This document shows positions 15,502 to 24,245 of a stretch of DNA of 64,000 nt, one piece after another. This DNA is from Gammaproteobacteria bacterium (lineage in GTDB: Bacteria > Pseudomonadota > Gammaproteobacteria > JACKNK01). The notes beneath the pieces are model-generated. The model was not told the origin of the DNA, made no database searches, and saw only the letters and a list, made by a program, of their open reading frames with translations. The position numbers were made by a program, and so were the translations under genes. Location of the stretch: NCBI GenBank assembly GCA_024234895.1, contig JACKNJ010000005.1, positions 1 through 64,000 on the forward strand, read 5' to 3'. Each line of letters opens with the position of its first letter. The first letter of the stretch is position 1.

Positions 15502-17214
15502 CTATGACGGCCCGGTGCCCAGCCACGCCGACAGCGCGGCAAGCACGATCAGCGACAAGAGTAGTGCGCCACCGCGCGCCCAGTGGGACATCGACGCTCC
15601 CGCCGGGCGCGGCGCCCGTGCGCGGATTGGCGAGGGCAGATGCTCGCGCCAGTCCGGTCGTTGCATGTTCGCTGCCGCGAGACGCGGGCGCCGCAGCCGC
15701 CACTCCTGCCACAGCAATGCCGGCAGATCGCCGGGTGGCAGGGTGCGGACGCGTTGGCGCAGAAAGCCTGGCGGGGCGTAGGCGACGATCGCCGCGAGGC
15801 CCAGGGCGAGCAGTACCGGCAGGGCGCCGAGCGCTTCCGGGCGGGTCGCGCCGGCCAGCCACAGCGGCAGCAGCAGCACGGCGGCGGTCACGATCAAGGG
15901 GCCGATCGCGGCTCGATCGAGGATGGGCGCGGCGCCGGTCGCCGGGGTGCGGAAGGCGAGGTAGAGCAGCCGAGCCATCAACAGCGTGGTGGCCGCCGTT
16001 GCCGCCATCAGCCACGGTCCAAGTCCCGGCATCACCGGTTCCACCGCGATCTTGAGCGCGCCCTTTGCCCACCAGCCGCTGGTCAGCGGCGCGCCGGCCA
16101 GGGCCAGCGCGAGCAGGCCGAGCGGCCACAGCCAGAGGCGGTGTGTCGCCACCCGGTCAAGAACGAGGAACAGCGCGCCCTTGACCAGACCGTGATGCAC
16201 GGCGAAGCCGACCAGCACCGCGATCAGCGCGCTTTGCTGCGCCCCGACGGTCGTGCCCGAGGCTGCTGCGGCGAGCGCGCCGGGGGCCGGTTCGAGGAAC
16301 AGGCTCGCCTCGATCCCGAAAATCAGGAATACCCAGCCCATCTGGCTCAGGCTGGAGTAGGCCAGCACGGTCCGCATGTCGGTCTGCATCAGGCCCATCG
16401 CGACGCCGTACAGGCTGGCCGTGATGCCGAGCAGCATCAGCCACGGCGACCAGCCGGCGAACCACGTCTGGTCCCAGGGCAGGAACAGGATCAGCCCGAG
16501 CACGCCGGCCTTCATCATCGCCCCGGCCATGACCGCCGCACCCGGGGCCGGGGCGGCGCGATAAGCGAGCGGCAGCCAGAGGTGCAGGCCGGGCGCGGCA
16601 AGCTTGATCGCGAAGGCGAACAGCAGCAGCGCGGCCCCGACCGGGCCGGCGTGGGCGCGCAGCGTCTCCGGGCGCAGGTCCGGGGCATTCGCCGCGATCA
16701 CCGCCAGGGCCGCGAACAGCACGGTTTCGCCAAGCACCGTGAAGGCCAGATAGGCACGGGTCGCATGACGGGTCGAGTGGGTATCGCGGTGCGCGACCAG
16801 ACCGGCGGCGGAGAGCCCCATCAGCGCGTAGCCGAGGAAGAAGCCGAGCGCGTCGGCGGCCAGCAGCAGCCAGAAATTGCCCGCCATCGCGAGCAGGAAG
16901 AACACCCGGAAGCGGGTGCCTCGGGGGTCGTGGCCGGCCTGCGCGGCGTGATGGAAGGCGGCCGCGCTCCACAACAGCGCGCTCATCAGCAGCAGCGCGC
17001 CGGTCACGGCATCCAGGCGCAGACCGGTGCCGAGCAGCAGCCACGGCAGGTCCAGTCGCGGATCGATGCCGTTGAACGAGGCCAGCGCGATCGCCGCCGC
17101 CAGCGCCAGCAGCGCGGGCGCGAGCGGGGCCCAGGCGTGGCGGGCGAAAACCAGGGCCGGCCAGGGGGCGAGTGCGATGCCGAGCAGCAGCCAGGGGGCG
17201 AGGTCAGGGCTCAT
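15502..17214 (-). CDS. mrpD: Mrp-type antiporter NuoL/M/N-like subunit, third and divergent copy
   Basis: A 570-residue membrane protein with about 14 helices of the proton-conducting transporter family. It keeps the TM7 lysine (Lys204, AIKLAAPG), the TM8 lysine (Lys235, AMMKAG) and a TM12 lysine (HHGLVKGAL). The conserved TM5 glutamate is replaced by alanine: GYALMG at residues 128-133 stands where its neighbours have YELL and LELL. A soluble C-terminal segment with basic residues (about 480-540) precedes a last helix. The ATG at 17214 overlaps the stop of the previous subunit (ATGA). Last gene of the mrp operon. Confidence 0.88.
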   Translation of the reverse strand: MSPDLAPWLLLGIALAPWPALVFARHAWAPLAPALLALAAAIALASFNGIDPRLDLPWLLLGTGLRLDAVTGALLLMSALLWSAAAFHHAAQAGHDPRGTRFRVFFLLAMAGNFWLLLAADALGFFLGYALMGLSAAGLVAHRDTHSTRHATRAYLAFTVLGETVLFAALAVIAANAPDLRPETLRAHAGPVGAALLLFAFAIKLAAPGLHLWLPLAYRAAPAPGAAVMAGAMMKAGVLGLILFLPWDQTWFAGWSPWLMLLGITASLYGVAMGLMQTDMRTVLAYSSLSQMGWVFLIFGIEASLFLEPAPGALAAAASGTTVGAQQSALIAVLVGFAVHHGLVKGALFLVLDRVATHRLWLWPLGLLALALAGAPLTSGWWAKGALKIAVEPVMPGLGPWLMAATAATTLLMARLLYLAFRTPATGAAPILDRAAIGPLIVTAAVLLLPLWLAGATRPEALGALPVLLALGLAAIVAYAPPGFLRQRVRTLPPGDLPALLWQEWRLRRPRLAAANMQRPDWREHLPSPIRARAPRPAGASMSHWARGGALLLSLIVLAALSAWLGTGPS

Positions 17215-18704
17215 CGCGGGTACTCCCGAAGGGCGATCAGTTCGGCCCACTCCAGCGGACTCCAGGGCGCCGCCGCGAACAGGCCGGCGGCGACCGCGAG
17301 GGCGGCGGTCACCAACGGCGGCCAGTACAGCGCGGCAGCGGTCTCGAAGCGGCCGCGCGGCATCTCCTCCGGCCAGGCCGCCGGCAGCGGGCGCAGCCAG
17401 ATGCGATACAGGATGGGCAGGAAATAGGCCGCGTTGAGCAGGCTGCTGGCGATCAGCACCGGCAGCACCCAGGCGCCGACACCGGCCGCCAGCGCGCCCT
17501 CGGCCAGGTACCACTTGCTGATGAAGCCGGCCAGCGGCGGCACGCCGATCATGCCCAGCGCGCCCAGCGAGAAGGCCCAGCTCGTGCCCGGCATGCGCCG
17601 CCCGGCGCCGTCGAGTTCGCTGACCTTGTGTACGCCGAGCGTCTCGGCGTAATTGCCGGCGGCGAAGAACAGGGTGATCTTCATCAGGCCCTGGTGGACC
17701 AGATGGACGATGCCGCCGACGGTCGCGATCGGGCCAAAGATCGAGGCGCCGAGGGCGATGTAGGAGACCTGACTCACGGTCGACCAGGCGAGGCGCTTCT
17801 TGAGTCCATCCTCACGCAATGCGCGCAGCGAGCCGTACACGATGGTGATGCCGGCGAGCACGCCCAGCAGGGTCAGCAGGCCGAGGTCGGCGGCGACGGT
17901 CACGCCGTAGACGTCGTAGACCACGCGCAGGATGCCGAAGGCGCCCGCCTTGACCACCGCGACCGCGTGCAGCAGTGCGCTGACCGGCGCCGGCGCGACC
18001 ATCGCCTGAGGCAGCCAGCCGTGCAGCGGGAACAGTGCAGCCTTGACGCCGAGGCCGAGGATCAGCAGCACGAAGATCGCGCTCAGGGCGAGGCCATGGG
18101 TTTCCGCGTAGCCGCCCAGCGAGCCGCCGGCGACGAACTCGATCGGCCCGGCGAGCTGGTGCAGCCAGACCGCGCCGACCAGCAGCAGCGCGCCGCCGGC
18201 CAGCGTATAGCGCAGGTAGACGCGCGCGCCCCGCAGGGCGTCCGGCGTGCCGCGATGCGCGACCAGCGGATAGGTCGCCAGGGTCAGCAACTCGTAGAAG
18301 ATCACGAAGGTGACCAGATTGCCGGCCAGCGCCAGACCGACGGTCGCGGACACGCAGAGGCTGAAGAAGCCGAAGAAGCGCGAGCGGTGTGGCGAGTGCT
18401 CCAGATAGCCGATCGCGTAGACGGTCGTGACCAGCCAGAGCAGTGTCGACAGCGCCACGAACAGCACCGACATCGCGTCCGCATGCAGCACCAGTTCGAG
18501 TCCGGGGGCGAGCTGCCAGCGGGTCTCGAACATCTGTTCGTGGAAAACGCCGTGAATCAGCACGCCGACCAGCGCCAGCTTGAGCACCGCGCCGGACAGG
18601 TTGAGCACGGTGCGCAGCGTGTGCCGGCCCTCGCGCAGGAAGAAGATCGCGATGCCCGGGATCAGCGAGCTGAGCACGATCAGTAGCGGCAGGGTCGTGT
18701 TCAT
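17211..18704 (-). CDS. mrpD: Mrp-type antiporter NuoL/M/N-like subunit, second copy
   Basis: A 497-residue, about 14-helix subunit of a Na+/H+ (Mrp) antiporter, with the canonical charged residues: TM5 Glu138 (FYELLT), TM7 Lys221 (GVKAALFPLHGWLP), TM8 Lys252 (VVKAG) and a TM12 lysine (LMKITLFF). It starts with ATG at 18704, overlapping the stop of the previous subunit by ATGA, so translation is probably coupled. The family pumps or conducts H+ in exchange for Na+ as part of a multi-subunit membrane complex. Confidence 0.92.
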   Translation of the reverse strand: MNTTLPLLIVLSSLIPGIAIFFLREGRHTLRTVLNLSGAVLKLALVGVLIHGVFHEQMFETRWQLAPGLELVLHADAMSVLFVALSTLLWLVTTVYAIGYLEHSPHRSRFFGFFSLCVSATVGLALAGNLVTFVIFYELLTLATYPLVAHRGTPDALRGARVYLRYTLAGGALLLVGAVWLHQLAGPIEFVAGGSLGGYAETHGLALSAIFVLLILGLGVKAALFPLHGWLPQAMVAPAPVSALLHAVAVVKAGAFGILRVVYDVYGVTVAADLGLLTLLGVLAGITIVYGSLRALREDGLKKRLAWSTVSQVSYIALGASIFGPIATVGGIVHLVHQGLMKITLFFAAGNYAETLGVHKVSELDGAGRRMPGTSWAFSLGALGMIGVPPLAGFISKWYLAEGALAAGVGAWVLPVLIASSLLNAAYFLPILYRIWLRPLPAAWPEEMPRGRFETAAALYWPPLVTAALAVAAGLFAAAPWSPLEWAELIALREYPR

Positions 18705-20179
18705 GACAGCCAGTCCCACAGCGGTGCGGCGCCGAGGCCGAGTAGCAGGGTCGCGGCCAGGCCGAGCAGCAGGGCGGGGACCTCCTCGCCGGCGACATGG
18801 AACTTGTGCAGCGCGGGCGGGGCGACCGGCCCCACATCGGTCGCATCCGCTGCCGTGGCGCTGAACAGTTGCCCGATCACGCGGAACACATAGGCGCCGG
18901 CGAGCAGCGTGCCGACCCCGATAACCAGGACGATCCACACGTCGCCGGCCGCGAACGCGGTCTCCAGCATCAGCCATTTGCCCAGGAACGCGCCGCTCGG
19001 CGGCAGCCCGATCAGGGCCACTCCGGCAATGCTGATCGCGAACGCGGTCGCTGGCAGGCGATGGGCGAGGCCGTCGAACGCGTCGATACGGTCGTGGCCG
19101 AGGCGGTGCAGCAGGGAACCGGCGGCGAGAAACAGTCCGGCCTTGGCCAGGCCATGACCGAGCGCGAACAGCAGCAGCCCGCCGAACAGGGTGTCGAACG
19201 CCGGGCCCGGTGGCAGCGCGAGCAGCATCGCCAGACCAAGGAACAGATAACCGAGCTGGGCCACACTCGACCAGGCGGCGAGCAGTTTCAGGCGGGGGGC
19301 GCGCAGGGCCCGCCAGGAGCCGTACAGCACCCCGGCGGCACCCAGCAGCGCGAGGCCGGGCAGCAGCGGCGCGCTCGACGCGGCCGGGAACAGTTCCAGC
19401 CACAGCCGCATCAGCAGATACCAGGCCGCCTTGATGACCAGCGCCGACAGCGCCGCGCTGACCGGTGCGGCCGCGCTGGCGTGCGCGCCCGGCAGCCAGA
19501 AGTGCAGAGGATAGAGCGCGGCCTTGTAGATCAAGCCGGCGCTGGCGAGCACCAGCGCCAGGCCGACCAGGGGCGCGTCCGCCTCGATACGCGCCGCGAT
19601 CGTGGCGATGTCCAGGGCGCCGTATTGCAGATACAGCAGCGCCACCGCGAGCAGATAGAGCAGCGACCCGAGCAGGCCCACCAGCAGATAGCGCAACGCC
19701 GCCGCCAGGGCCTCCCGCGAGCCGGCCAGCGCGCTCAGGCCGACGGCGGCCAGCCCCAGCAATTCCAGCGCGACGTACACATTGAACAGGTCGGCGGCGA
19801 GGAACAGCGTGTTCAATGCGGTGACCAGCAGCCACCACATCGGCCAGAAGGCACGGGCTTGCGCGGCGCGGAAATAGCTCTGCGCGTACACCACCACGGC
19901 GAGGCCGACGCCGGCGGTGAGACTGAGGAACAGCGCCGACAGCAGGTCCAGGCGCAGGCCGACGCCGAGCACGGTGGGCCAGCCGCCCAGCGTCGGGGCG
20001 AGGTTTTGCGCGAGCGTCCCGTCGTGGGTCGCGACCAGCGCCGCCAGCGCGATCGCGAGCAACAGGCCGGCGCCGCCGACGGCGAGCACGAAACCGCGCC
20101 TGGGCCAGACCAGGCTGACCAGGGCCAGCGCCAACGGCAGCGCGATCGGGGCGATTGGCAGCCAGATATCAGGAAGCAT
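18701..20179 (-). CDS. mrpD: Mrp-type antiporter NuoL/M/N-like subunit, first copy
   Basis: A 492-residue polytopic subunit, with TM5 Glu139 (ALELLG), TM7 Lys219 (IYKAALYPLHFWLP), TM8 Lys250 (VIKAAW) and a TM12 lysine (LAKAGLFL). I chose ATG 20179, giving MLPDIWLP and an 11-base overlap with mrpC; an ATG at 20194 is also possible. With the two following genes it gives three antiporter-like channels in one operon, where classical seven-gene Mrp operons have two (MrpA and MrpD). Confidence 0.9.
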   Translation of the reverse strand: MLPDIWLPIAPIALPLALALVSLVWPRRGFVLAVGGAGLLLAIALAALVATHDGTLAQNLAPTLGGWPTVLGVGLRLDLLSALFLSLTAGVGLAVVVYAQSYFRAAQARAFWPMWWLLVTALNTLFLAADLFNVYVALELLGLAAVGLSALAGSREALAAALRYLLVGLLGSLLYLLAVALLYLQYGALDIATIAARIEADAPLVGLALVLASAGLIYKAALYPLHFWLPGAHASAAAPVSAALSALVIKAAWYLLMRLWLELFPAASSAPLLPGLALLGAAGVLYGSWRALRAPRLKLLAAWSSVAQLGYLFLGLAMLLALPPGPAFDTLFGGLLLFALGHGLAKAGLFLAAGSLLHRLGHDRIDAFDGLAHRLPATAFAISIAGVALIGLPPSGAFLGKWLMLETAFAAGDVWIVLVIGVGTLLAGAYVFRVIGQLFSATAADATDVGPVAPPALHKFHVAGEEVPALLLGLAATLLLGLGAAPLWDWLS

Positions 20180-20522
20180 GGTCGCGGCCTGCATCGCCGG
20201 GGTTGTCGTCACCACGATTACCGGCGTCAGGGCGGCGATCGTCGTCCGTGGCCGCACTGTTCACGGCCCGATCCAGCGCCAGGCCCAGCGCGGTCGCTGC
20301 GACCGCGACCACGATCCCGGTCAGGACCAGGGCGTGCGGAACCGGGTCCGGCGGCAGTCCGTCGGCCCGGCGCGCGGCCGCGATCAGGATCATGAAGACG
20401 CCGGCGCCCAACACGTTGATCGCGAGCAGGCGGCGCAGCGTGTCGCGGTGCAGCAGCAGCGCGCGCAGCCCCAGCGCGATCAGCGCGACCGCCGCGATCA
20501 GATAGGGGAGCAGGGCGTTCAT
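20169..20522 (-). CDS. mrpC: Mrp antiporter subunit C (NuoK-like)
   Basis: A 117-residue protein with three transmembrane helices, as in MrpC/MnhC and NuoK. The helices are followed by a hydrophilic C-terminal tail rich in Asp/Asn/Arg (about residues 88-117), longer than usual. The ATG at 20522 overlaps the mrpB stop (ATGA), and its 3' end overlaps the first mrpD by 11 bases. Confidence 0.85.
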   Translation of the reverse strand: MNALLPYLIAAVALIALGLRALLLHRDTLRRLLAINVLGAGVFMILIAAARRADGLPPDPVPHALVLTGIVVAVAATALGLALDRAVNSAATDDDRRPDAGNRGDDNPGDAGRDHAS

Positions 20523-21541
20523 CGTGGTGCTCCGGGCGCCTGACCCGCCTCATCGCCCGCCTCATCGCCGCCGCCATCGCCACCCAGGTACGCGCTGATC
20601 AGCATGGCCGCGATACCCAGGGTTGCGGCGGTCTCGATCAGCAGGATCAGGACCGAGGCACTGGCGCCGCGATAGCCGAGGAAGACCCCGTTCAGCGCCA
20701 GTCCGGCAAGGCCGACGGCCAGGAACACCGCGACCGCGGCGATCAGCGCCCACGGCTGCCAGCGTGGCGACGGCAGGCCGCCACCGGAGCGGCCGGTGAG
20801 ATGCAGCACGACACCGGCTGCGGCGAGCATCGCGCCGGCCTGGAAGGCGCCGCCGGGCGCGTGTGCGCCGACCCAGAGCAGATAGCCGGCGGTCAGGATC
20901 AGCGCCGGCACCAGCCACGGCACCAGCGCGGTGAGCATGCCCTCGGGTGCCGCGCTCGCCGCGCGGGCCGGGCCGAGCTGGCGGATCGCCAGCGCGGCGG
21001 TCAGCAGCACCGCGATTTCGAGCAGGGTGTCGAACGCGCGCAGGTTCAGGAGCACGGCCGTCACCGGGTTGCTGACCCCCGTCTCGGGCAGGACCGTGCG
21101 TACCGCCGGGCCGAGCCGGTCGGTATCGAGTGCCGGCAGACTCAGCCAGAGTGCGCCCAGCAGCAGAATCGCGAAGGCCGCGATGCCGAAGTTGATCAGC
21201 CACTCCAGGCCATGTCCGACCGGTGCCGGGCCGGCGTGGCGTGCGGCGCTGACTTTGTTCTCGGCCTCGACGGGGAGCGCATTCGTCGCCGCGAACAACA
21301 AGGCACCGGCGAAACCGGCGCCGATCGCGGCCTCGGCGAGGGCCACGTCGGGGGCGCCGAGACTCGCCCACAACAGCGCGAGCAGCAGCCCGAAGGCGAT
21401 GAACAGAATCACCCGGCGGCGCGCGTCATTTCGCCCCGTGGCGCGCCGGTGCCCGCCCAGCACCAGCGCGGCCAGCACCACCACGCTGGTCAGCAGGATC
21501 AGGTCCAGAGCCATCGGCAGCAGTTTGGCGAGTTCGCTCAT
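20519..21541 (-). CDS. mrpB: Mrp antiporter subunit: MbhD/DUF4040-like plus MnhB domains
   Basis: A 340-residue membrane protein. Its first half (about 1-85, with LWASLGAPDVALAEAAIGAG) matches the MbhD/DUF4040 segment found at the C-terminus of MrpA. Its second half (about 120-325, with TAVLLNLRAFDTLLEIAVLL and GAHAPGGAFQAGAMLA) matches MnhB/MrpB. The fusion supplies what is missing because no full-length MrpA is present. The acidic Gly/Asp/Glu tail is unconserved. The ATG at 21541 overlaps mrpG's stop. Confidence 0.87.
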   Translation of the reverse strand: MSELAKLLPMALDLILLTSVVVLAALVLGGHRRATGRNDARRRVILFIAFGLLLALLWASLGAPDVALAEAAIGAGFAGALLFAATNALPVEAENKVSAARHAGPAPVGHGLEWLINFGIAAFAILLLGALWLSLPALDTDRLGPAVRTVLPETGVSNPVTAVLLNLRAFDTLLEIAVLLTAALAIRQLGPARAASAAPEGMLTALVPWLVPALILTAGYLLWVGAHAPGGAFQAGAMLAAAGVVLHLTGRSGGGLPSPRWQPWALIAAVAVFLAVGLAGLALNGVFLGYRGASASVLILLIETAATLGIAAMLISAYLGGDGGGDEAGDEAGQAPGAPR

Positions 21542-21858
21542 GATGGGGTCCGGGTTGGCTTGTGCGCCTCGGCGGTCCGGGCGTCGCGCAGCGCGAGGCG
21601 TGCGATCAGATGTCCGGCGACTGCGCTCGCGGGCAGGATGGCAAGCCAGATGGCGAGATATTTGGCCGCCTCGGCCAGCCCGTCGGCCTGAAGCGCGAGG
21701 CCGCTCGCGATCAGCCCGAGACCGAGGTTGTCGGCCTTGGTCACCGCATGCAGGCGACTGTGCAGATCCGGCAGGCGCAGGACGCCCAGGCTGCCGACCA
21801 GAAAGAAGCCGACGCCGGCGATGATCAGCGGGGCGGCGATGAGTTCGAGCGCGGTCAT
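21538..21858 (-). CDS. mrpG: Mrp antiporter subunit G
   Basis: A 106-residue protein with three helices and the MnhG/PhaG signature GSLGVLRLPDLHSRLHAVTKADNLG (split here as GVLRLPD and HAVTKADN). It is a structural subunit of the antiporter. The ATG at 21858 overlaps the mrpF stop by ATGA. Confidence 0.93.
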   Translation of the reverse strand: MTALELIAAPLIIAGVGFFLVGSLGVLRLPDLHSRLHAVTKADNLGLGLIASGLALQADGLAEAAKYLAIWLAILPASAVAGHLIARLALRDARTAEAHKPTRTPS

Positions 21859-22151
21859 CGCGAATCCTCTCCCTGCGCATCGGACGGCGTGCCGGTCACG
21901 CGGGTGAAGGCGACGGTCGCAACCACCGCCAGCAGCGCGAGCACCAGGGCCACGTCGAGCAGGCCCGCCACGCGACCGTCGGCGGCGAGCAGCATCAGCA
22001 GGGCGACGCCCCCGGTGCCCAGCAACTGGGCGGCGAGCATCAACTCGGCGGGCTCGCTGCCGCGTGCGTGGTGGCGTATCACCCCGACCACCGCAAGCAG
22101 GGTCGCGAGCAGCACGGTCAGCGCGGCGATCTGGGTCAGGATGGTCATCAT
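21855..22151 (-). CDS. mrpF: Mrp antiporter subunit F
   Basis: A 98-residue protein with three transmembrane helices. Helix 3 carries LLDVALVLALLAVVATVAF, typical of MnhF/PhaF. The ATG at 22151 overlaps the mrpE stop. Confidence 0.9.
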   Translation of the reverse strand: MMTILTQIAALTVLLATLLAVVGVIRHHARGSEPAELMLAAQLLGTGGVALLMLLAADGRVAGLLDVALVLALLAVVATVAFTRVTGTPSDAQGEDSR

Positions 22152-22708
22152 GCCGATTCACCGAAAAGGCGGGCGACCTGGCGTTCGAGATGCGCGAGAT
22201 CGCGCTCGGCGACGCTGCCGGCGCCAGCCTCGCGGTCCGCATCCGGACTGCCGTCGAGATGCAGTACATGGACCCGCAGGCGGGCGCCGTCGAGGTCCGC
22301 GGTGAGGGTGCCGGGCAGCAGGCTCACGCTGTTCGCGAACAGCAGTTGCGCCGCCGGCGACCGCAGCGTGGACGGGTAATCGATGAAGCCGGGGCGCAGT
22401 CGCGCGGTCGGCGAGAGCACGCGACCGGCGACATCCAGGCCGCCGCGCATGGATTCATACAGATAGAAGGCGATGAAAGCAGGCAGCGCCGACCAGCGCA
22501 GATCCACGCCGCTCGGGGAGGTCGCCTTCCGGGCCGCGCCCCGCAGGCGGGCGCCGGCCCAGACTGCGGCAAGGATGGTGGGCACGCCGACGATCAGCGA
22601 GCCGGGTGCGCCACCGCTCAGCACCAGCCAGACGCCGGCGGCGATCAGGGCCGCCGGCGCAAGGCCGCGCCAGGCGCCCGGCCACGTCCGGGTGGTGGCC
22701 GGGTTCAT
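22148..22708 (-). CDS. mrpE: Mrp antiporter subunit E
   Basis: A 186-residue subunit with N-terminal helices and a cytoplasmic domain. It contains the family features FYLYESMRGGLDVAGRVL and LFANSVSLLPGTLTADLDG, followed by LRVHVLHLD. MrpE helps assemble the antiporter. The ATG at 22708 overlaps the stop of the 57-residue gene upstream (ATGA), which supports both starts. Confidence 0.92.
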   Translation of the reverse strand: MNPATTRTWPGAWRGLAPAALIAAGVWLVLSGGAPGSLIVGVPTILAAVWAGARLRGAARKATSPSGVDLRWSALPAFIAFYLYESMRGGLDVAGRVLSPTARLRPGFIDYPSTLRSPAAQLLFANSVSLLPGTLTADLDGARLRVHVLHLDGSPDADREAGAGSVAERDLAHLERQVARLFGESA

Positions 22709-22878
22709 CGACGCGATTCCCCTGGACGTCGGGGGGACCGTCGCGTGGTCTGGACAGGTACCCGCACCGCCATTGGCTTGCGCACGGGTGCAATCCGCCA
22801 GCCGCGCATCAGGGCCCACAGCAGCAGCCCGGTGAACAGCATCGCGAAGGCCAGGATCGGCAGCAGTTCCGGATTCAT
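22705..22878 (-). CDS. 57-residue single-helix membrane protein heading the mrp operon
   Basis: An ATG at 22878 with a strong GAGGAG site 6 bases upstream opens a 57-residue frame. It has a hydrophobic helix (about 6-24, LPILAFAMLFTGLLLWALM) and a basic tail (RRSPRRPGESRR). Its TGA overlaps the mrpE ATG exactly as at the other junctions of this operon, which argues that it is translated. It resembles no Mrp subunit I know. It could be an assembly or regulatory peptide of the complex. Confidence 0.7.
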   Translation of the reverse strand: MNPELLPILAFAMLFTGLLLWALMRGWRIAPVRKPMAVRVPVQTTRRSPRRPGESRR

Positions 22879-22919
22879 CTTGCGATCTCCTCGGTAAGGC
22901 CCGAAACGGTCCGCTCGGC

Positions 22920-23624
22920 TCAGGCCGCGCGGGCCAGGCCACAGGCCCGGTTCGCGGGCACGGCGACATCCATCAGGCGCGGATTGTCGAGCTTGAGCCC
23001 GTTCATCATTTCAATGTACTCGGCGCGGTTACGCACCTGGAGACGCGGGTTGAAGCGCTGCTCCTCGCCGATCGTGGACACGGTGCGACCGTTGTAGTCG
23101 TGCGCCGGGTAGACCAGGGTGTCCTCGGGCAGCGTCAGCAGCCGCCCGAAAATGCTGTCGTACTGGTCGCCGGCGTCGCCGTTCTGGAAGTCGGTGCGTC
23201 CGGTGGCGCGGATCAGCAGGGTGTCGCCGGTGAATACCCGGTCACCGGCGGCGCTCGGCAGCAGGAAGCTGTACGAATCGTCGGTGTGGCCGGGGGTGTA
23301 CATGGCCTGGAGTTCGACCCCGTCGGCGCGCAGGCGCTCGCCGTCGCGGAAGCTGAGGCTGACGCAGTCGGCCCCGCTCTGCTCGCCCATCGCGGTCGCG
23401 CAGGCGGTCGATTCGCGCAGGCGACCCAGGGCGGTGACGTGATCGGCATGGATGTGGGTGTCGACGGCCATCACCAGCTTCAGGTCGAGTTCCGCGATCT
23501 GTTGCAGATAGAGCGGCATCTGTTCGATCACCGGGTCGATGATCAGGGCCTCGCCACCCATGCGCTCGGCGAGCAGATAGGTGTAGGTCGAGGATTCGCG
23601 GTCGAAAAATTGACGGAACAACAT
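22920..23624 (-). CDS. ETHE1-type persulfide dioxygenase (metallo-beta-lactamase fold)
   Basis: A 234-residue cytoplasmic non-haem iron enzyme that oxidises glutathione persulfide to sulfite and glutathione. The metal-binding motif T-H57-I-H59-A-D61-H62 is present, along with TPGHTDDSYSF and FTGDTLLIRATGRTDFQ, which are typical of ETHE1/PDO. The ATG at 23624 has a GGAGG site upstream. It lies 38 bases after the rhodanese gene and 41 bases before the small mrp-leading gene, all co-directional. It detoxifies sulfane sulfur formed from sulfide oxidation. Confidence 0.93.
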   Translation of the reverse strand: MLFRQFFDRESSTYTYLLAERMGGEALIIDPVIEQMPLYLQQIAELDLKLVMAVDTHIHADHVTALGRLRESTACATAMGEQSGADCVSLSFRDGERLRADGVELQAMYTPGHTDDSYSFLLPSAAGDRVFTGDTLLIRATGRTDFQNGDAGDQYDSIFGRLLTLPEDTLVYPAHDYNGRTVSTIGEEQRFNPRLQVRNRAEYIEMMNGLKLDNPRLMDVAVPANRACGLARAA

Positions 23625-23662
23625 GGTGTTACCTCCGGATAGGGGACGTTTCAGACAGGGGG

Positions 23663-24232
23663 TCAGGCGGCTTGCGCGACGCGTTCACGACATTGGTCGT
23701 GACGGTTCCAGGGCATGCGCGCGAGCAACTCGTTCAGGCCGCAGGCGTTGCGGATGCCGGCCACCATCAGGCTTGCACCGACCAGCGCGGCGGCGGCGAA
23801 GAACAGTTCGTGCACGGTGAAACCAAGCAGGACCTTCGCCACGATCAGCACGCCGATGGTGATCTGCACCTGGCGGGCGAGACTGATCGCGCTGCCGCAG
23901 CGGCGGACCGGCAGACCGGCGGACTCCCAGGCGCGCGTGCCGCCGTCGAGCAGCACGACGTTGGGCACGCCGGCCTGGCTCAGGCGCTCGGCGGCCTGCG
24001 CGGCGCGAAAGCCGGTCAGACAGGCCAGATACACCGGCTTGCCCTGGCCGAGGCGGGCGTCGCCGGAAGTCCGCGCAAGCGCTTCGGGGCTCAGCTGATC
24101 AAGCGGCAGATTCACCGCGCCGGGGACGTGTCCGGCACGGAACTCGTCCTGCCCGCGCACGTCGATCAGCGTGGCGCCGTCGAGCACCCGGCGGGTTTGC
24201 AGGTCGTGGGGGGAGATGCGTCTGGGGTCCAT
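23663..24232 (-). CDS. rhodanese-DUF2892 membrane protein (YgaP-like)
   Basis: A 189-residue protein. The N-terminal rhodanese domain (about 5-110) has catalytic Cys71 in the loop CLTGFR. A C-terminal DUF2892 region (about 113-180) has two transmembrane helices and the motif NACGLNELLARMPWN. Rhodaneses move sulfane sulfur between thiols, and pairing with persulfide dioxygenase is common. The ATG at 24232 has GAGG 9 bases upstream. A 34-base palindrome lies just upstream. Confidence 0.93.
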   Translation of the reverse strand: MDPRRISPHDLQTRRVLDGATLIDVRGQDEFRAGHVPGAVNLPLDQLSPEALARTSGDARLGQGKPVYLACLTGFRAAQAAERLSQAGVPNVVLLDGGTRAWESAGLPVRRCGSAISLARQVQITIGVLIVAKVLLGFTVHELFFAAAALVGASLMVAGIRNACGLNELLARMPWNRHDQCRERVAQAA

Positions 24233-24245
24233 GGCGAAAACCTCG

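Noticed and set aside
17211..19838. An 875-codon reading of the second mrpD frame
   Set aside because: Only the part from ATG 18704 encodes the antiporter subunit; the upstream extension runs through the previous subunit in the wrong frame.
15583..20395. Long plus-strand frames opposite the mrp genes
   Set aside because: Gln/Arg/Gly-rich, no domains, and the minus-strand mrp subunits are clear with overlapping start/stop codons.
15502..22878. DAB/DAC-type inorganic carbon pump, considered because of NuoL-like subunits in an autotroph
   Set aside because: No DabA (UPF0753) gene is present, while mrpE, F, G, B and C identify an Mrp antiporter.
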